This document shows, piece by piece, positions 25,084 through 34,531 of a stretch of DNA of 64,000 nucleotides (position 1 is its first letter; each line of letters opens with the position of its first letter). Source of the DNA: DATBQN01 sp963755825 (GTDB lineage: Bacteria; Acidobacteriota; Thermoanaerobaculia; Multivoradales; UBA5704); the NCBI GenBank assembly GCA_963755825.1, contig CAVWLA010000003.1, forward strand, positions 868,001 to 932,000, in the 5' to 3' direction. A program made the translations under genes and the position numbers. A model generated the notes under the pieces. It was not told where the DNA came from. It searched no databases and was given only the letters and a program-made list of their open reading frames with translations.

Positions 25084-25740
25084 TCATTTGTAGAGCTCCA
25101 GCTGATCGATCTCGAGGTCGTAGCGGCCGCGCAGGCTCGGCGACACGCTGAAGCCGATCGACACCACGTCCTTCGGCGCGTAGGCCGGCCCCTTGCCGGG
25201 CGGGAAGAAGCGCTGCAGCTTGTCGAACGGCAGCTCGACGAGCGTCCACTCCGGCTTGACCTCGAAGGGGGCCATGTAGAGCGGTGAGCCGGCGGCGGTG
25301 AACTGGCCGGTGCCGGCGAGGAAGGCGGCGCCCGGGCTGGCGCTGCGGGCGTAGAAGCGGATCCCCCGGTAGGCCGAGAGATCGGTCGCCAGGCCCCGCT
25401 CGCCGAGCAGCGCCCAGACCCCCGAGAAGGCGTAGGCGAAGTCGCTCCCCATGCGGAAGGCGACGTGCAGGGCGGCATGCGAGCCGTTGGCCCCCGGCTT
25501 GACGATCGTCATCTTCGCCTCGCTGGTGCCGCCGAACTGCTCGTCGGTGATGGCGACCACGGCGAGGCCGGCGTTGGTCTCGGCCCGGCCGCCCTCGAAG
25601 TCGGCGACGAGCGGGCCGACGGCCGGCCGGGCATTGCTCGGCGCCGGCGGGCTCGGCGCCGGCGCGGCCGCGGCCGCGGCGAGCGCGACCGCCAGCAGGC
25701 AGAGAGTGGACGCTCCGCGTCCGAAGCATGAGCTCCTCAT
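25084..25740 (-). CDS. Secreted CIA30/CBM11-like beta-sandwich protein
   Basis: The product (218 residues) has a signal peptide rich in Ala/Pro and a domain resembling the CIA30/CBM11 galactose-binding-like fold: VADFEGG near the start, YRGIRFYARSA, WTLVELPFDKLQRFFPPGKG and RYDLEIDQLELYK at the end. Such domains bind carbohydrates or act as assembly factors; here export favours ligand binding. The start at 25740 follows AGGAGG in the upstream ATG context. It forms a bicistron with the gene at 24425. Confidence 0.65.
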   Translation of the reverse strand: MRSSCFGRGASTLCLLAVALAAAAAAPAPSPPAPSNARPAVGPLVADFEGGRAETNAGLAVVAITDEQFGGTSEAKMTIVKPGANGSHAALHVAFRMGSDFAYAFSGVWALLGERGLATDLSAYRGIRFYARSASPGAAFLAGTGQFTAAGSPLYMAPFEVKPEWTLVELPFDKLQRFFPPGKGPAYAPKDVVSIGFSVSPSLRGRYDLEIDQLELYK

Positions 25741-25853
25741 CCTCGATGACCTCCTCATGTGCAGGTGAACTGGGACCGCCGGACCTGCCGTGCGATGACC
25801 TCCCGACGGCCGGTCTGGCGGGAGTGCCGAGAGCATCGTTGCGACATCGCGCC

Positions 25854-26966
25854 TCACCCCACCCGCGCCGCGAAGACCCGTTTCCACCAGCGCTTGAGCG
25901 GCGGCTCGCCGCGCTGCTCGGCGTCCTGCTCGAGCTTGTCGAGCGGCGCCGGGAGGAGGGCGAGGCTCCCCTTCTGGAGCTGCAGCAGGAGGAGATCCAT
26001 CTCGCGGCCGCGCAGGCGGGCGTCGCCGGAGAAGGCCTCGGCGAGCGCCGTCTTGCCGTCGAAGCGGGCGTAGAAGTCGCGCGCCCGCGCCGGCATCCGC
26101 TTCTGCTCCTCCGTCGCCGGCTCGGCCACCCACACCGGGTAGCAGCGCTCGAGGAGGTCGAGGGGGATCGCCATGTGGCGGCGGGCGACCAGCACCTGCT
26201 CCTCGGTCGCCTGCTCCATGAGGAGGTCGTAGACCGACATCTCGTGGGTCGACGAGGCGTGGTCCTCCCCCACCTCCTCGATGTCGAGCGCCGAGGCGAC
26301 GCAGAGGCCGTAGCCGGCCTCGAGGAAGCGGAAGTACGAGCCGCGGATCGCCTTGTAGAGCTCGCCGAGCGTCGATCGGCCGTCGACCGCCTTCAGGATC
26401 CGCCGCTGGAGCGGCGTCGCCTTGGCCGGCGGCGCCTTCTTGCCGAGCGAGAGGACGACGTTGTCGTGGACGAAGATGCGGCGGATGCGGGCGTACTCGT
26501 CGAGCCAGCGCGAGCCCTCCATGGCGAGGCCCACGGTATGGATCGGCTCGGGGAGGATCTCCTCCTCGGGCGGCATCTCGGACTGGAAGTAGAACACCCC
26601 GCGCTGCCAGAGGAAGAGGTCGCAGACCGAGTCCTCGATCTGCTCGCGGAGGGTCTGCTGGATCTGGTCGCCGGTGAGGAAACCGAGCTCGGAGAGAGTC
26701 TCGCCCAGCCGGCGGCCCACCGAGGTGCAGCGGTGGAGGGCCTGGAAGAGCTGATCCTCCGAGAGATAGCCGTTGAGGAGCAGGTGCTGGCCGTAGAACT
26801 CGGCGGGGTCGGTCGACAGGCAGCCGACCACCTCGCCGGAGCTGAAGTAGACGCGCTTCTCGCGGTCGCTGCGGCGCAGCACCAGGGCGCCGGTCCGCCG
26901 GTCGTTCTTCGCCCACTGGAGAAGGTCGCCGGGCGGAAAGGCAGCGAGTCTTCCCGAAAATTCCAT
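25854..26966 (-). CDS. DUF4388 (PATAN-like) domain protein
   Basis: The 370-residue cytosolic protein begins MEFSGRLAAFPPGDLLQWAKN with TGALVLRRSDREKRVYFSSGEVVGC, the signature of DUF4388, a domain common in Acidobacteriota, Myxococcota and related phyla and often linked to signalling. A second helical segment includes LSEDQLFQALHRC and LGETLSELGFLTGDQIQQTL, which resembles the repeat of type II secretion ATPase N-domains. Function unknown; a role in regulation or gliding/pilus signalling is possible. Confidence 0.7.
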   Translation of the reverse strand: MEFSGRLAAFPPGDLLQWAKNDRRTGALVLRRSDREKRVYFSSGEVVGCLSTDPAEFYGQHLLLNGYLSEDQLFQALHRCTSVGRRLGETLSELGFLTGDQIQQTLREQIEDSVCDLFLWQRGVFYFQSEMPPEEEILPEPIHTVGLAMEGSRWLDEYARIRRIFVHDNVVLSLGKKAPPAKATPLQRRILKAVDGRSTLGELYKAIRGSYFRFLEAGYGLCVASALDIEEVGEDHASSTHEMSVYDLLMEQATEEQVLVARRHMAIPLDLLERCYPVWVAEPATEEQKRMPARARDFYARFDGKTALAEAFSGDARLRGREMDLLLLQLQKGSLALLPAPLDKLEQDAEQRGEPPLKRWWKRVFAARVG

Positions 26967-26978
26967 AGCTGTAACTCT

Positions 26979-26984
26979 ATTGTA
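26979..26984 (-). promoter_or_regulatory. Possible -10 box (TACAAT) for the DUF4388 gene
   Basis: TACAAT on the minus strand lies 12 bases before the ATG at 26966, which would give an almost leaderless transcript, and the gene has no Shine-Dalgarno sequence. No good -35 box is seen at 17 bases. Confidence 0.3.
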
Positions 26985-27061
26985 GTGTGCCGCGTCTCCG
27001 CGGAGTAGGGGGTCGACGGCCGGCCGGTCGCGCTGGATGCCCCTGCTAAGCTACCGCCCCT

Positions 27062-30000
27062 ATGCCGAAGCCGGCCTCCGTCGCCCTTTTTCTCGCCTTG
27101 GCGCTAGGCGTCTACACCATGCCCGCAGCCGCCGCCGGCTTGCCCTGCAAGCCGTGCGCGGGCCTGGTGGTCGATTCGCCGCAGGGCGTCGCCGAGGCGC
27201 TCCGCGCCCAGGCCGGCCTCAAGCCCGGCGCCCCCTTCTACGCCGCCTGGGAGGTGCCGCTCGTCCCCGCGCCGGCATCCGCAGCACCCGCGCCGCCGGT
27301 CAACGCGGACGGCGCACCGGCCGCCGCCGCAGCGAAGCCCACCGCGGCCCCCCCGCCGGCTCCGCCCGTGCCACCCGCCGAGATCGCGAGCGCCGCGCCC
27401 GCGGCCGCCACCACCGCCGCCGAGACGGCGTCCGCCGCCGCGGCGATCGCCCAGGCCGGCGGCACCCCCTGGCTCGGTCTCGTCTTCCGCACCCCGCCGC
27501 CGCTCGCCGCTCATGCCGCCCGCCTGCAGGGCGAGCTCGAGATCGCCGCCGCGGTGGCGCGCGCCGCGCCGGCGGGGAGCGTGCTGCAGGTGCTCTGGCG
27601 CCCCGAGGGACAGGAGGCCGGCGAGCAGAGCCTCGCCGAATACGCCTTCCTCCTCAAGCGCGCCGCCGTCGCCCTGACCGGAGCGCGGCCGGACGGCAGG
27701 GTGGCGACCGAGCCGCTGCCGGCGACGGCGGCGGCGATCGCCGGCCTCGACGCCCAGGAGGTCGCCGCCTACGTCGACATCCTGACCCTGGCGCCGCCGG
27801 CCGGCGCCACCCCCGAGTCGCTCGCCCCGGCGATCGCCGCCGCCGCCAAGGCCGATCCCGGCCGGCCGCTGGCGCTCGAGGCCCAGCCGCTTCCCGCCGA
27901 GCCCGCCCAGGTGCTCGCCGACGCCACCCGCTGGGCGGTCGCCGGCGTCGACCTGACGCTCTTCCGTTTCGCCGCCGAGGCGAGCGCCGCGGCGCCGGCG
28001 GGCCCGACACCGCCGGCTGGCCAACCGACACCGGCGACCCTCGCCCCCTTCGCCCTCCTCGCCCGCGAGTTCGCCGGCGACGTCTCCTACGACGCGGACT
28101 CGAGCCCCACGGGCGCCGCCCAGGCGTGGAGCTTCGTCCGCGGCAAGGACCTCGCCCTCCGCGTCATCGCGGTGACGCCGCCCGGCGGCGAGAGCGGCGT
28201 CCTCACACTCCACTTCGCCGACGGGTCGCTCCGCCGGCCGACCCGTTTCCCGCTCAGCCGTGCCCGCGTCGAGCCGCCGGCCGGGCAGGCGACCGCCACG
28301 GGCCTCGACCTCACCGTCGCCGCTCCCGGCGCCGTCGCCGTCGTCGGCCTCGAGCGGCCGACCGCCGCCGAGCGCGGCCAGGGGGTGAGCGACAAGGTCA
28401 CCGTCTCCTCGACGCACGAGATCCCGGTCGAAGAGATCCTACGCCGGCTGCAGGCGTTCGAGGACGCCCAGGAGCGGCGCCTCGACCACTACCGCGCCGT
28501 CGACACCACCCATCTGCGCTTCCAGGTCGCGGGCACCTCGAGCAACTTCGACGCCACTCTCGAAGGGCCGTACTTCTTCCGCCGCGGCGGCGAGACCGAC
28601 TGGGCGTGGCAGACCTTCTACATCAACGGCGTCCGCTGGCGGGGCAAGTCGATCCCCGAGATCCCGCTCATCCAGCCGGAGAAGGCAGCGGCGCTCCCCC
28701 TGCAGATCCACTTCAACAAGGAGTACCGCTACCGGCTCCGCGGCAGCGCCACGATCGACGGGCGCGACGCCTGGGTGATCGACTTCGCTCCCGCCGGCGC
28801 CGACCTCGCCAAGCACCAGCGCCTCTATCAGGGGACGGTGTGGGTCGACCGCCAGCTCTACGCGCGGCTGCGCTCGCGCGCCGTCGAGCTCGGCCTCTCC
28901 GGCGAGGTGCTGTCGAGCGAGGAGACCTGGATCTACTCGCCGATCGACGCCGCGGGCCGTGCCGTCCCCTGGCCGGTACCGGCCGCCCGGGCCACCGGGG
29001 CATCCGACACCCCCGCCGACGCCGCCGCCGACATCGCATCCGACACCGCCGCCGAGCCGGCCGCCTTCGTGCTGCCGCTCCACGTCCTCGACCAGCAGAT
29101 CCTCTCGCTCGTCGGCAGCTCGACCGTGGTCGAGCGCGAGACGTTCCTCACCCAGGTCGAGATCAACGGCGCCGGCTTCGACGAGGCGCGGAAGGCGCTC
29201 GCCGCCTCCGACGTCACCATGGTGCGCGACACCGACAGCGGCCTGCGCTACCTGGTCAAGGACAAGAGCGGCCAGCGGGTGGTGCAGCAGGGGGGCGCCC
29301 AGTCGAAGCTCTTCGCCGTCGGCGGCGTCTACTACGACAACGCCCTCTCCTATCCGCTGCCGCTCGCCGGGCTCAACTACTTCAACCTCGACTACAAGAA
29401 GTCCGGCGATCAGGTGAACGTCTTCTTTGCCGGCGCGCTCGCCAACGGCAGCATCGCCCAGCCGCACCTGGCGGGGAGCAAGGTGGAAGGCAGCGCCAGC
29501 GTCTTCCTCCTCGCCGTGCCGCTCACCGACAGCTTCTTCGCCCAGGGGCGCGAGATCCGGCAGCAGGACGTGCGGGTGCTGCCGGCCAACGTCGGCCTCC
29601 ATCTCGGGCGCCCGCTGGGCAACTTCTGGAAGGCGACCTTCGACTACGGCCTGTCGTACAACCGCTTCAACCGCACCGACGCCACCGCCGGCAACTTCCG
29701 GCTGCCGAGCGACAACTTCCTCAGCTCCTTCGCCCTCGGCAGCCAGTTCGCGCGCTCCGGCTACCGGCTGAACGTCGACGGCAGCTACAACGTGCGCTCG
29801 CAGTGGGCCGTCTGGGGACTGCCCGGCAACCCCGACTTCAATCCGGAGGACAAGAGCTTCTACCGCTGGGACGCCTCGTTCGGCAAGAGCTGGTACCTGC
29901 CCAAGTTCCAGAAGATCAGCGCCGAGGTCGACTACGACTCGGGGTCGCGGCTCGACCGCTTCAGCAAGTATCAGTTCGGCTTCTTCGGCGACACCCGCGT

Positions 30001-30286
30001 GCACGGCTACCAGAGCGACGAGGTGCGGGCGACGACCGCCACCGCCGCCCACCTCACCTACGGCTTCGAGATCGGCGAGGCGTTCCGCATCGACGCGGTG
30101 GGCGACATCGCCGTCGCGACCGACCGCGAGACCGGCCTCGACCAGCGCGTCCTCGCCGGCACCGGCATCGCGGGCACCTTCATCGGCCCCTGGCAAACCA
30201 TCGTCAACCTCGACCTCGGCGTCCCCGTCGCCGGCCCCGACCACGGCTTCGCCCTCTACCTGGTCTTCCTCAAGCTGTTCAAATAG
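27062..30286 (+). CDS. Large secreted protein with probable C-terminal outer-membrane barrel
   Basis: The product (1074 residues) has a signal peptide ending near AAAAG, then a Pro/Ala-rich linker (about 75-125), an alpha/beta segment, and a middle part with repeated YFF/WVID strands that resembles outer-membrane lipoprotein or GlpM-type domains without a clear match. The last ~270 residues alternate polar and aromatic strands (FKATFDYGLSYNRF, RLNVDGSYNVRSQWAVWGL) and end in ALYLVFLKLFK, as expected of a beta-barrel. It is probably an outer-membrane protein. Family unknown. No Shine-Dalgarno is visible before the ATG. Confidence 0.6.
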   Translation: MPKPASVALFLALALGVYTMPAAAAGLPCKPCAGLVVDSPQGVAEALRAQAGLKPGAPFYAAWEVPLVPAPASAAPAPPVNADGAPAAAAAKPTAAPPPAPPVPPAEIASAAPAAATTAAETASAAAAIAQAGGTPWLGLVFRTPPPLAAHAARLQGELEIAAAVARAAPAGSVLQVLWRPEGQEAGEQSLAEYAFLLKRAAVALTGARPDGRVATEPLPATAAAIAGLDAQEVAAYVDILTLAPPAGATPESLAPAIAAAAKADPGRPLALEAQPLPAEPAQVLADATRWAVAGVDLTLFRFAAEASAAAPAGPTPPAGQPTPATLAPFALLAREFAGDVSYDADSSPTGAAQAWSFVRGKDLALRVIAVTPPGGESGVLTLHFADGSLRRPTRFPLSRARVEPPAGQATATGLDLTVAAPGAVAVVGLERPTAAERGQGVSDKVTVSSTHEIPVEEILRRLQAFEDAQERRLDHYRAVDTTHLRFQVAGTSSNFDATLEGPYFFRRGGETDWAWQTFYINGVRWRGKSIPEIPLIQPEKAAALPLQIHFNKEYRYRLRGSATIDGRDAWVIDFAPAGADLAKHQRLYQGTVWVDRQLYARLRSRAVELGLSGEVLSSEETWIYSPIDAAGRAVPWPVPAARATGASDTPADAAADIASDTAAEPAAFVLPLHVLDQQILSLVGSSTVVERETFLTQVEINGAGFDEARKALAASDVTMVRDTDSGLRYLVKDKSGQRVVQQGGAQSKLFAVGGVYYDNALSYPLPLAGLNYFNLDYKKSGDQVNVFFAGALANGSIAQPHLAGSKVEGSASVFLLAVPLTDSFFAQGREIRQQDVRVLPANVGLHLGRPLGNFWKATFDYGLSYNRFNRTDATAGNFRLPSDNFLSSFALGSQFARSGYRLNVDGSYNVRSQWAVWGLPGNPDFNPEDKSFYRWDASFGKSWYLPKFQKISAEVDYDSGSRLDRFSKYQFGFFGDTRVHGYQSDEVRATTATAAHLTYGFEIGEAFRIDAVGDIAVATDRETGLDQRVLAGTGIAGTFIGPWQTIVNLDLGVPVAGPDHGFALYLVFLKLFK

Positions 30287-30325
30287 AGCCGCCGCCAGCC
30301 GCCCCTGTCCGGTAGTCTTGCCGCG

Positions 30326-32542
30326 ATGGCCGAGGACGACGGCGCCGCGTTCGACCCCGAGCAGCCCGCCGAGCTCGCGATCACCGACGTCCTCGACCTC
30401 CACAGCTTCCCGCCGCGCGAGGTCGGCGATCTCGTCCGCACCTGGCTCGACGAGGCCGCCGCGGCAGGGCTCCGCCGGCTGCGCATCATCCACGGCAAGG
30501 GGATCGGCGCCCAGCGCCAGCAGGTGCGGACGCTCCTCGCCCGCGACCGGCGGGTGACGGGCTTCGGCGACGCGCCGCCGGAGGCCGGAGGCTGGGGCGC
30601 GACCTGGGTGAACCTCGGCGGAGCAGGGCGCGGAGACGGTCCCCGCGATCCGGATCAAACGCCCATCCAATCGTCGAGCGCGCCCAATCCCGCCGCGCCG
30701 CCCGGCCTGCTCGCCCGGCTGCGGCGGAGTGTCGCCGCCCGGCTCGGCCGCCGGCGGGTCGATCTCGTCTACAGCCGGGCCTACCAGGTCGAGCTGCCGG
30801 CGACGGCGGCCGATGCGCTGCGCGGCGAGCGCGTCCTCACCTTCCTCCTCGCCGAGAAGCTGACCGACCGGCGGCGCGTCCACGCCCCCGACCCGGCGAC
30901 CTTCCAGCAGCTCCGCCGGGTGCACGACGAGGACTATCTGGAGGCGCTGGCGCGGCCGGGGGCGCTCGCCCCCATCCTCGGCCTCGATCTGCCAGACCCC
31001 TTCCCCGACCGCGTCTTCGCCGCCCAGCGCGCCATGGCGGGCGGCACCCTCCTCGCCGTCCGCCTGGCGCTCGCCCACGGCGGCGTCGCGGTCAATCTGG
31101 GCGGCGGCCTCCACCATGCCTTTCGCGACCGCGGCGAGCGCTTCTGTGCCCTCAACGACGTCGCGGTGGCGATCGCCGAGGCGCGGAGCGCCGGCTTCGC
31201 GGCGCCGATCCTTGTCGTCGACCTCGACCTCCACGACGGAGACGGCACGCGGACGATCTTCGCCGGCGATCCCGGCGTCCACGTCCTCTCGATCCACAAC
31301 CTGACGACGGCGCCGGTCGCCGCCAAGGACACGGTGATCGAGCTCGGCGGCGAGGTCGAGGACGCCGCCTACCTCGCCGCCGTCGACGGCAGCCTGCCCG
31401 CCCTCGTCGCCGCCGTCCGCCCCGGCCTCGCCATCTACCTCGCGGGCTGCGATCCGGCGGCGGACGACGCGCTCGGCAACTGGCGGATCACGCCGGCCGG
31501 CATGCTGGCGCGCGACCGCCGGGTGATCGCGGCGCTGACGCAGGGTGGCCCGCGGCAGGGCGGCGCGCCGGTGCCGCTCGCCGTCGTCCTCGCCGGCGGC
31601 TACGGCAGCCGCGCCTGGACCTACACCGCCCGCTTCCTCGCCTGGCTCGCCGGCGGGCGGGAGCGCGAGCCCCCCTCGGCGGCCGACCTCACCCTCGAAC
31701 GCTTCCGCAGCATCTCGGCGCTGCTGTCGACCCGCGAGCTGTCGGGCGACGGGCGGGGGGAGGGGAAGGGCGACGACGACTTCGGCCTCACGGCAGAGGA
31801 CCTGGCGGTCGCCGGCGGCATCCCGGCGCGCAGCCGCTTCCTCGGCTTCTACTCGCCGCAGGGGATCGAGCTCGCCCTCGAGCGCTCCGGCCTCCTCGAG
31901 CGGGTGCGGGCGCGCGGCTTCCCGCGCCTCGATCTCGAGGTGGAACTCGACAACCCGCTCGGCGAGACCCTCCGCCTGCGCGCTCCCGGAGTCGCCGAGC
32001 CGCTCCTCGAGCTGCGCGCCCGCCGCGACCGCGGCGCCGTGCCGGGCCTCGAGCTGCTGCACATCGAATGGCTGCTGCTGCAGAACCCCCGCGGCCGCTT
32101 CAGCGCCCAGCGGCCGCCGCTCCCCGGCCAGCGCCACCCCGGCCTCGGCCTGCTGCAGGAGGTGATGGCGCTGATGGTGGTCGCCTGCGACCGCCTCCAC
32201 CTCGACGGCGTCCTCTTCGTCCCCGGCCACTACCACACCGTGGCCCAGGGCAAGCGCGCCCTGCGCTTCGTCTCGCCCCAGGCCGAGGGACGCTTCCGTG
32301 CCCTCGAGCAGGCGCTCGCCGGCCTCACCCTGCCGCGCGCCGCGGCGGCGATCGAGGAGGGGCGGGTCGTCGACGCAGCGACCGGGGAGCCCTGGCGCTG
32401 GCAGCCCGCGCCCCTCATCCTGCCGGTCTCCGAACGGGCCGAGGAGCTGGTGGCGAGCCCCGCCTATGAGGCGGCGGCGAGCGCCGCCCAGGCGGCGACG
32501 AGGGTGCGGCTGCTGCCGGCGACTGCGGCGCCGCTAGTCTGA
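30326..32542 (+). CDS. Smr domain fused to a histone-deacetylase-like domain
   Basis: The 738-residue protein has three parts. Residues about 18-100 are an Smr domain (VLDLHSFPPREV, LRIIHGKGIGAQRQQVRTLL), known from MutS2 as a nuclease or nucleic-acid-binding module. Residues about 130-460 are a class II-type HDAC/acetoin-utilisation fold with GGGLHHAF, VVDLDLHDGDGTRTIF, GCDPAADD and AGGYG, so the zinc Asp/His/Asp ligands and His dyad are present. Residues about 490-738 hold a further domain with LLHIEWLLLQNPRGRF and VPGHYHTVAQGKRALRF that I cannot name. The enzyme probably removes acyl groups from proteins or polyamines. The fusion itself is unusual. Confidence 0.8.
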   Translation: MAEDDGAAFDPEQPAELAITDVLDLHSFPPREVGDLVRTWLDEAAAAGLRRLRIIHGKGIGAQRQQVRTLLARDRRVTGFGDAPPEAGGWGATWVNLGGAGRGDGPRDPDQTPIQSSSAPNPAAPPGLLARLRRSVAARLGRRRVDLVYSRAYQVELPATAADALRGERVLTFLLAEKLTDRRRVHAPDPATFQQLRRVHDEDYLEALARPGALAPILGLDLPDPFPDRVFAAQRAMAGGTLLAVRLALAHGGVAVNLGGGLHHAFRDRGERFCALNDVAVAIAEARSAGFAAPILVVDLDLHDGDGTRTIFAGDPGVHVLSIHNLTTAPVAAKDTVIELGGEVEDAAYLAAVDGSLPALVAAVRPGLAIYLAGCDPAADDALGNWRITPAGMLARDRRVIAALTQGGPRQGGAPVPLAVVLAGGYGSRAWTYTARFLAWLAGGREREPPSAADLTLERFRSISALLSTRELSGDGRGEGKGDDDFGLTAEDLAVAGGIPARSRFLGFYSPQGIELALERSGLLERVRARGFPRLDLEVELDNPLGETLRLRAPGVAEPLLELRARRDRGAVPGLELLHIEWLLLQNPRGRFSAQRPPLPGQRHPGLGLLQEVMALMVVACDRLHLDGVLFVPGHYHTVAQGKRALRFVSPQAEGRFRALEQALAGLTLPRAAAAIEEGRVVDAATGEPWRWQPAPLILPVSERAEELVASPAYEAAASAAQAATRVRLLPATAAPLV

Positions 32543-32603
32543 ATCGTTCGGAAGGGGTTGAAGGAGTTGGAAGCGGGGTCCCGCGCGAGCGGGCTCGCCG
32601 GCG

Positions 32604-33932
32604 CTACGCCTTGCTCTCGGCCGGCGTCGCGACCTCGCGCGGCGCGTGGCGGAGATAGCGGGCGATCTCCTGCACCATGCCGGCCGTCGCCTGGTCGGTC
32701 GCCGCGGCGCGCTGGAAGAGGATGAGCGCGGCCAGGGTCTCGCGGTGGACGTCGCGGGACCGGAAGACGGGGATGATCTCCTCGGCGATCCGCTTGACCT
32801 CGGCGGTGCGGCCGAGCTGGGCGCAGACGCCGGCGAGGTCGAGCGCGGCGAGCGCGGCGTCGTAGCCGACGCGGTCCTCGATGAAGCCCTGCCGCACCTC
32901 GCGCAGGAGCTCGGCGGCCTCCTCCAGGCGGCCGAGGTCGCGGGCGATGCCGCCGCTCACCCAGAGGCGGCGGAGGTTGAGGGTGCGGCCGCCGTGGCGG
33001 CGGTAGAGGTCGGCGCTCCTCGCCAGCAGCGCCTGCGCCTCGAGGAGGCGCCCGGACTCGGCGAGGTAGGTGATCAGGTTGTGGCGGACGTCGAGGTTGA
33101 GCCGCCCGTCGACCTGCGGGTCGATGAGCGCCATCGCCCGCTGCAGCTGCTCGATCGCCCGCTCGGAGTCGCCCATCCAGTGGGTGACGTTGGCGAGGTT
33201 GATCGTCGCCCTCCCCGCCTCGTGGAGCTCGCCGGCGCGCAGGTAGATGGCGATCGTGCTCTCGAAGAGGGTGGACGCCTCGGAGAAGCGGCGCTGCGCC
33301 CGCCGCACCGAGCCGCGGCGCTGCAGCAGGTAGGCGCGCTCGAGGCGGTCGCCGGTGCCGCGGGCGAGGTGCGCCTCGGCGGTGTCCAGCGCCTCGTCGG
33401 CGGCGCGCAGGTCGGAGACGATGCGGCGGGCGTTGCCGAGGATCGCCCAGGCATGGCCGCGGGCATCCTCGAGCAGGCGGGTGCCGTAGTGCTCGACCTC
33501 CAGCCGGTCGATGACGGCGAGGGCGAGCTCGGCGAGGCCGGCCGCCTTCATGCCGTCGTCGAAGCCGGCCTTCTGCGCCGCCTCGAACAGGAGATGCGCA
33601 ACGGCGAGCGTGGCGAAGCGGTCGTCGGCGGCGAGGCGCCCCGGGCGCTCGCCGGCCGGCTGGCCGAGCAGCTCGGCGACGAGCGCCGGCGCCGCGGCCT
33701 GCTCGCGCTCGGCGACGCAGAGCCTCGGCTCCAGGCGGCGCAGCACGGAGTCGATGGTGGCGCCGTAGCTCTTCTCGGTGGCCCGCCAGGGGAGGATGCG
33801 GCCGAGGCCCGGGCCGTTGGAGTCGGCGGGATCGAGCGCCGCGAGGAGCGCCGCCCGGCAGGTGTCGCAGCCGAGCGCATGGCGCAGCAGGCGCCGCTGC
33901 TCCAGCGTGAGCTGGGCGACCAGCGCCTCCAT
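32604..33932 (-). CDS. TPR-repeat protein with N-terminal CxxC
   Basis: The 442-residue cytoplasmic protein starts MEALVAQLTLEQRRLLRHAL followed by GCDTC, a short helix with a Cys pair that resembles anti-sigma-like zinc motifs without the His. The rest is helical with TPR-like repeats (ERAYLLQRRGSVRRAQRRFSEAS, AGRATINLANVTHWMGDSERA, RHNLITYLAESGRLLEA), likely a protein-binding scaffold. AAGGAGG five bases before ATG 33932 decides the start over an ATG 12 codons upstream. Partner unknown; a small secreted peptide gene lies 182 bases upstream. Confidence 0.7.
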   Translation of the reverse strand: MEALVAQLTLEQRRLLRHALGCDTCRAALLAALDPADSNGPGLGRILPWRATEKSYGATIDSVLRRLEPRLCVAEREQAAAPALVAELLGQPAGERPGRLAADDRFATLAVAHLLFEAAQKAGFDDGMKAAGLAELALAVIDRLEVEHYGTRLLEDARGHAWAILGNARRIVSDLRAADEALDTAEAHLARGTGDRLERAYLLQRRGSVRRAQRRFSEASTLFESTIAIYLRAGELHEAGRATINLANVTHWMGDSERAIEQLQRAMALIDPQVDGRLNLDVRHNLITYLAESGRLLEAQALLARSADLYRRHGGRTLNLRRLWVSGGIARDLGRLEEAAELLREVRQGFIEDRVGYDAALAALDLAGVCAQLGRTAEVKRIAEEIIPVFRSRDVHRETLAALILFQRAAATDQATAGMVQEIARYLRHAPREVATPAESKA

Positions 33933-34114
33933 GGGGCCCTCCTTGGGATGGATCCGCGGCATTCTTGCCCTCCAACTAATACAGTTGCCCCAGGCCCTCT
34001 TTTCGTGACAAAGAAAATGCCGGGCCCCCGGAGAGACCTCCGGAGGGCGCTGGCGAGCCGGCTTCAGGGGCCGCGGCGTCCCGGCTGCGGCGGTCGCCGC
34101 GATCCCCGTCAACC

Positions 34115-34345
34115 TCAATGGTGTCCGGTAGGGTCCGTGACGGTGCCTTCCCTGCCCACGAGGCGGGTGAAGGTGTCCCACAGCCTGGCGAGCCAGCCGT
34201 GGAGATGGGGCGGCGCGAGGAGCTGCTGGACCGGCACGGAGGGCACCGCCGCGGCGGGAGCCGGAGAGGAGATGGCGAGGGAGGTGGCGAGGACGAGGCC
34301 GAGGGTGGCGTGGCGCAGGCAGGCATGGCGGATCGTACGGGTCAT
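34115..34345 (-). CDS. Small secreted peptide of unknown function
   Basis: The 76-residue product has a signal peptide (TLGLVLATSLAISSPAPAAA) and a mature part of about 40 residues with LLAPPHLHGWLARLWDTF and a His-His end. AAGGAG lies nine bases before the ATG. It is placed upstream of the TPR protein on the same strand, so the two may share a transcript. I know of no family. The real extent is fairly certain because of the signal peptide and ribosome site. Confidence 0.55.
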   Translation of the reverse strand: MTRTIRHACLRHATLGLVLATSLAISSPAPAAAVPSVPVQQLLAPPHLHGWLARLWDTFTRLVGREGTVTDPTGHH

Positions 34346-34402
34346 GGTGACCGTCTCCTTGTGCGGCGGGTCGCGGCCGTCCTCCATGGCCGGCGGCGCC
34401 CG

Positions 34403-34445
34403 CCAAGATGAGAAATCTCTAACATCTTAAGTCGGTGCTTAAAGT
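34403..34445 (-). promoter_or_regulatory. AT-rich upstream region with a repeated GACTTAAG-like motif
   Basis: On the minus strand, GACTTTAAG and GACTTAAG are repeated within 15 bases, followed by TTAGAGATTT. This low-GC patch stands out and lies 60-100 bases before the small secreted peptide gene. It may be an operator plus promoter; no consensus -35/-10 pair can be assigned. Confidence 0.3.
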
Positions 34446-34531
34446 CGGCCGGGGCGGTCCGGCGATTGGCGGGCCGGCGAAGAGGTGGCGGCGAGGCAGC
34501 CTGTTATCATCCGCGCCGAGCCCCTGACGCG

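Noticed and set aside
28439..32236. 1265-residue open frame on the minus strand opposite the secreted barrel protein and the Smr-HDAC gene
   Set aside because: It crosses two well-supported plus-strand genes and shows only repetitive Glu/Val/Gly/Ala composition, so it is a shadow.
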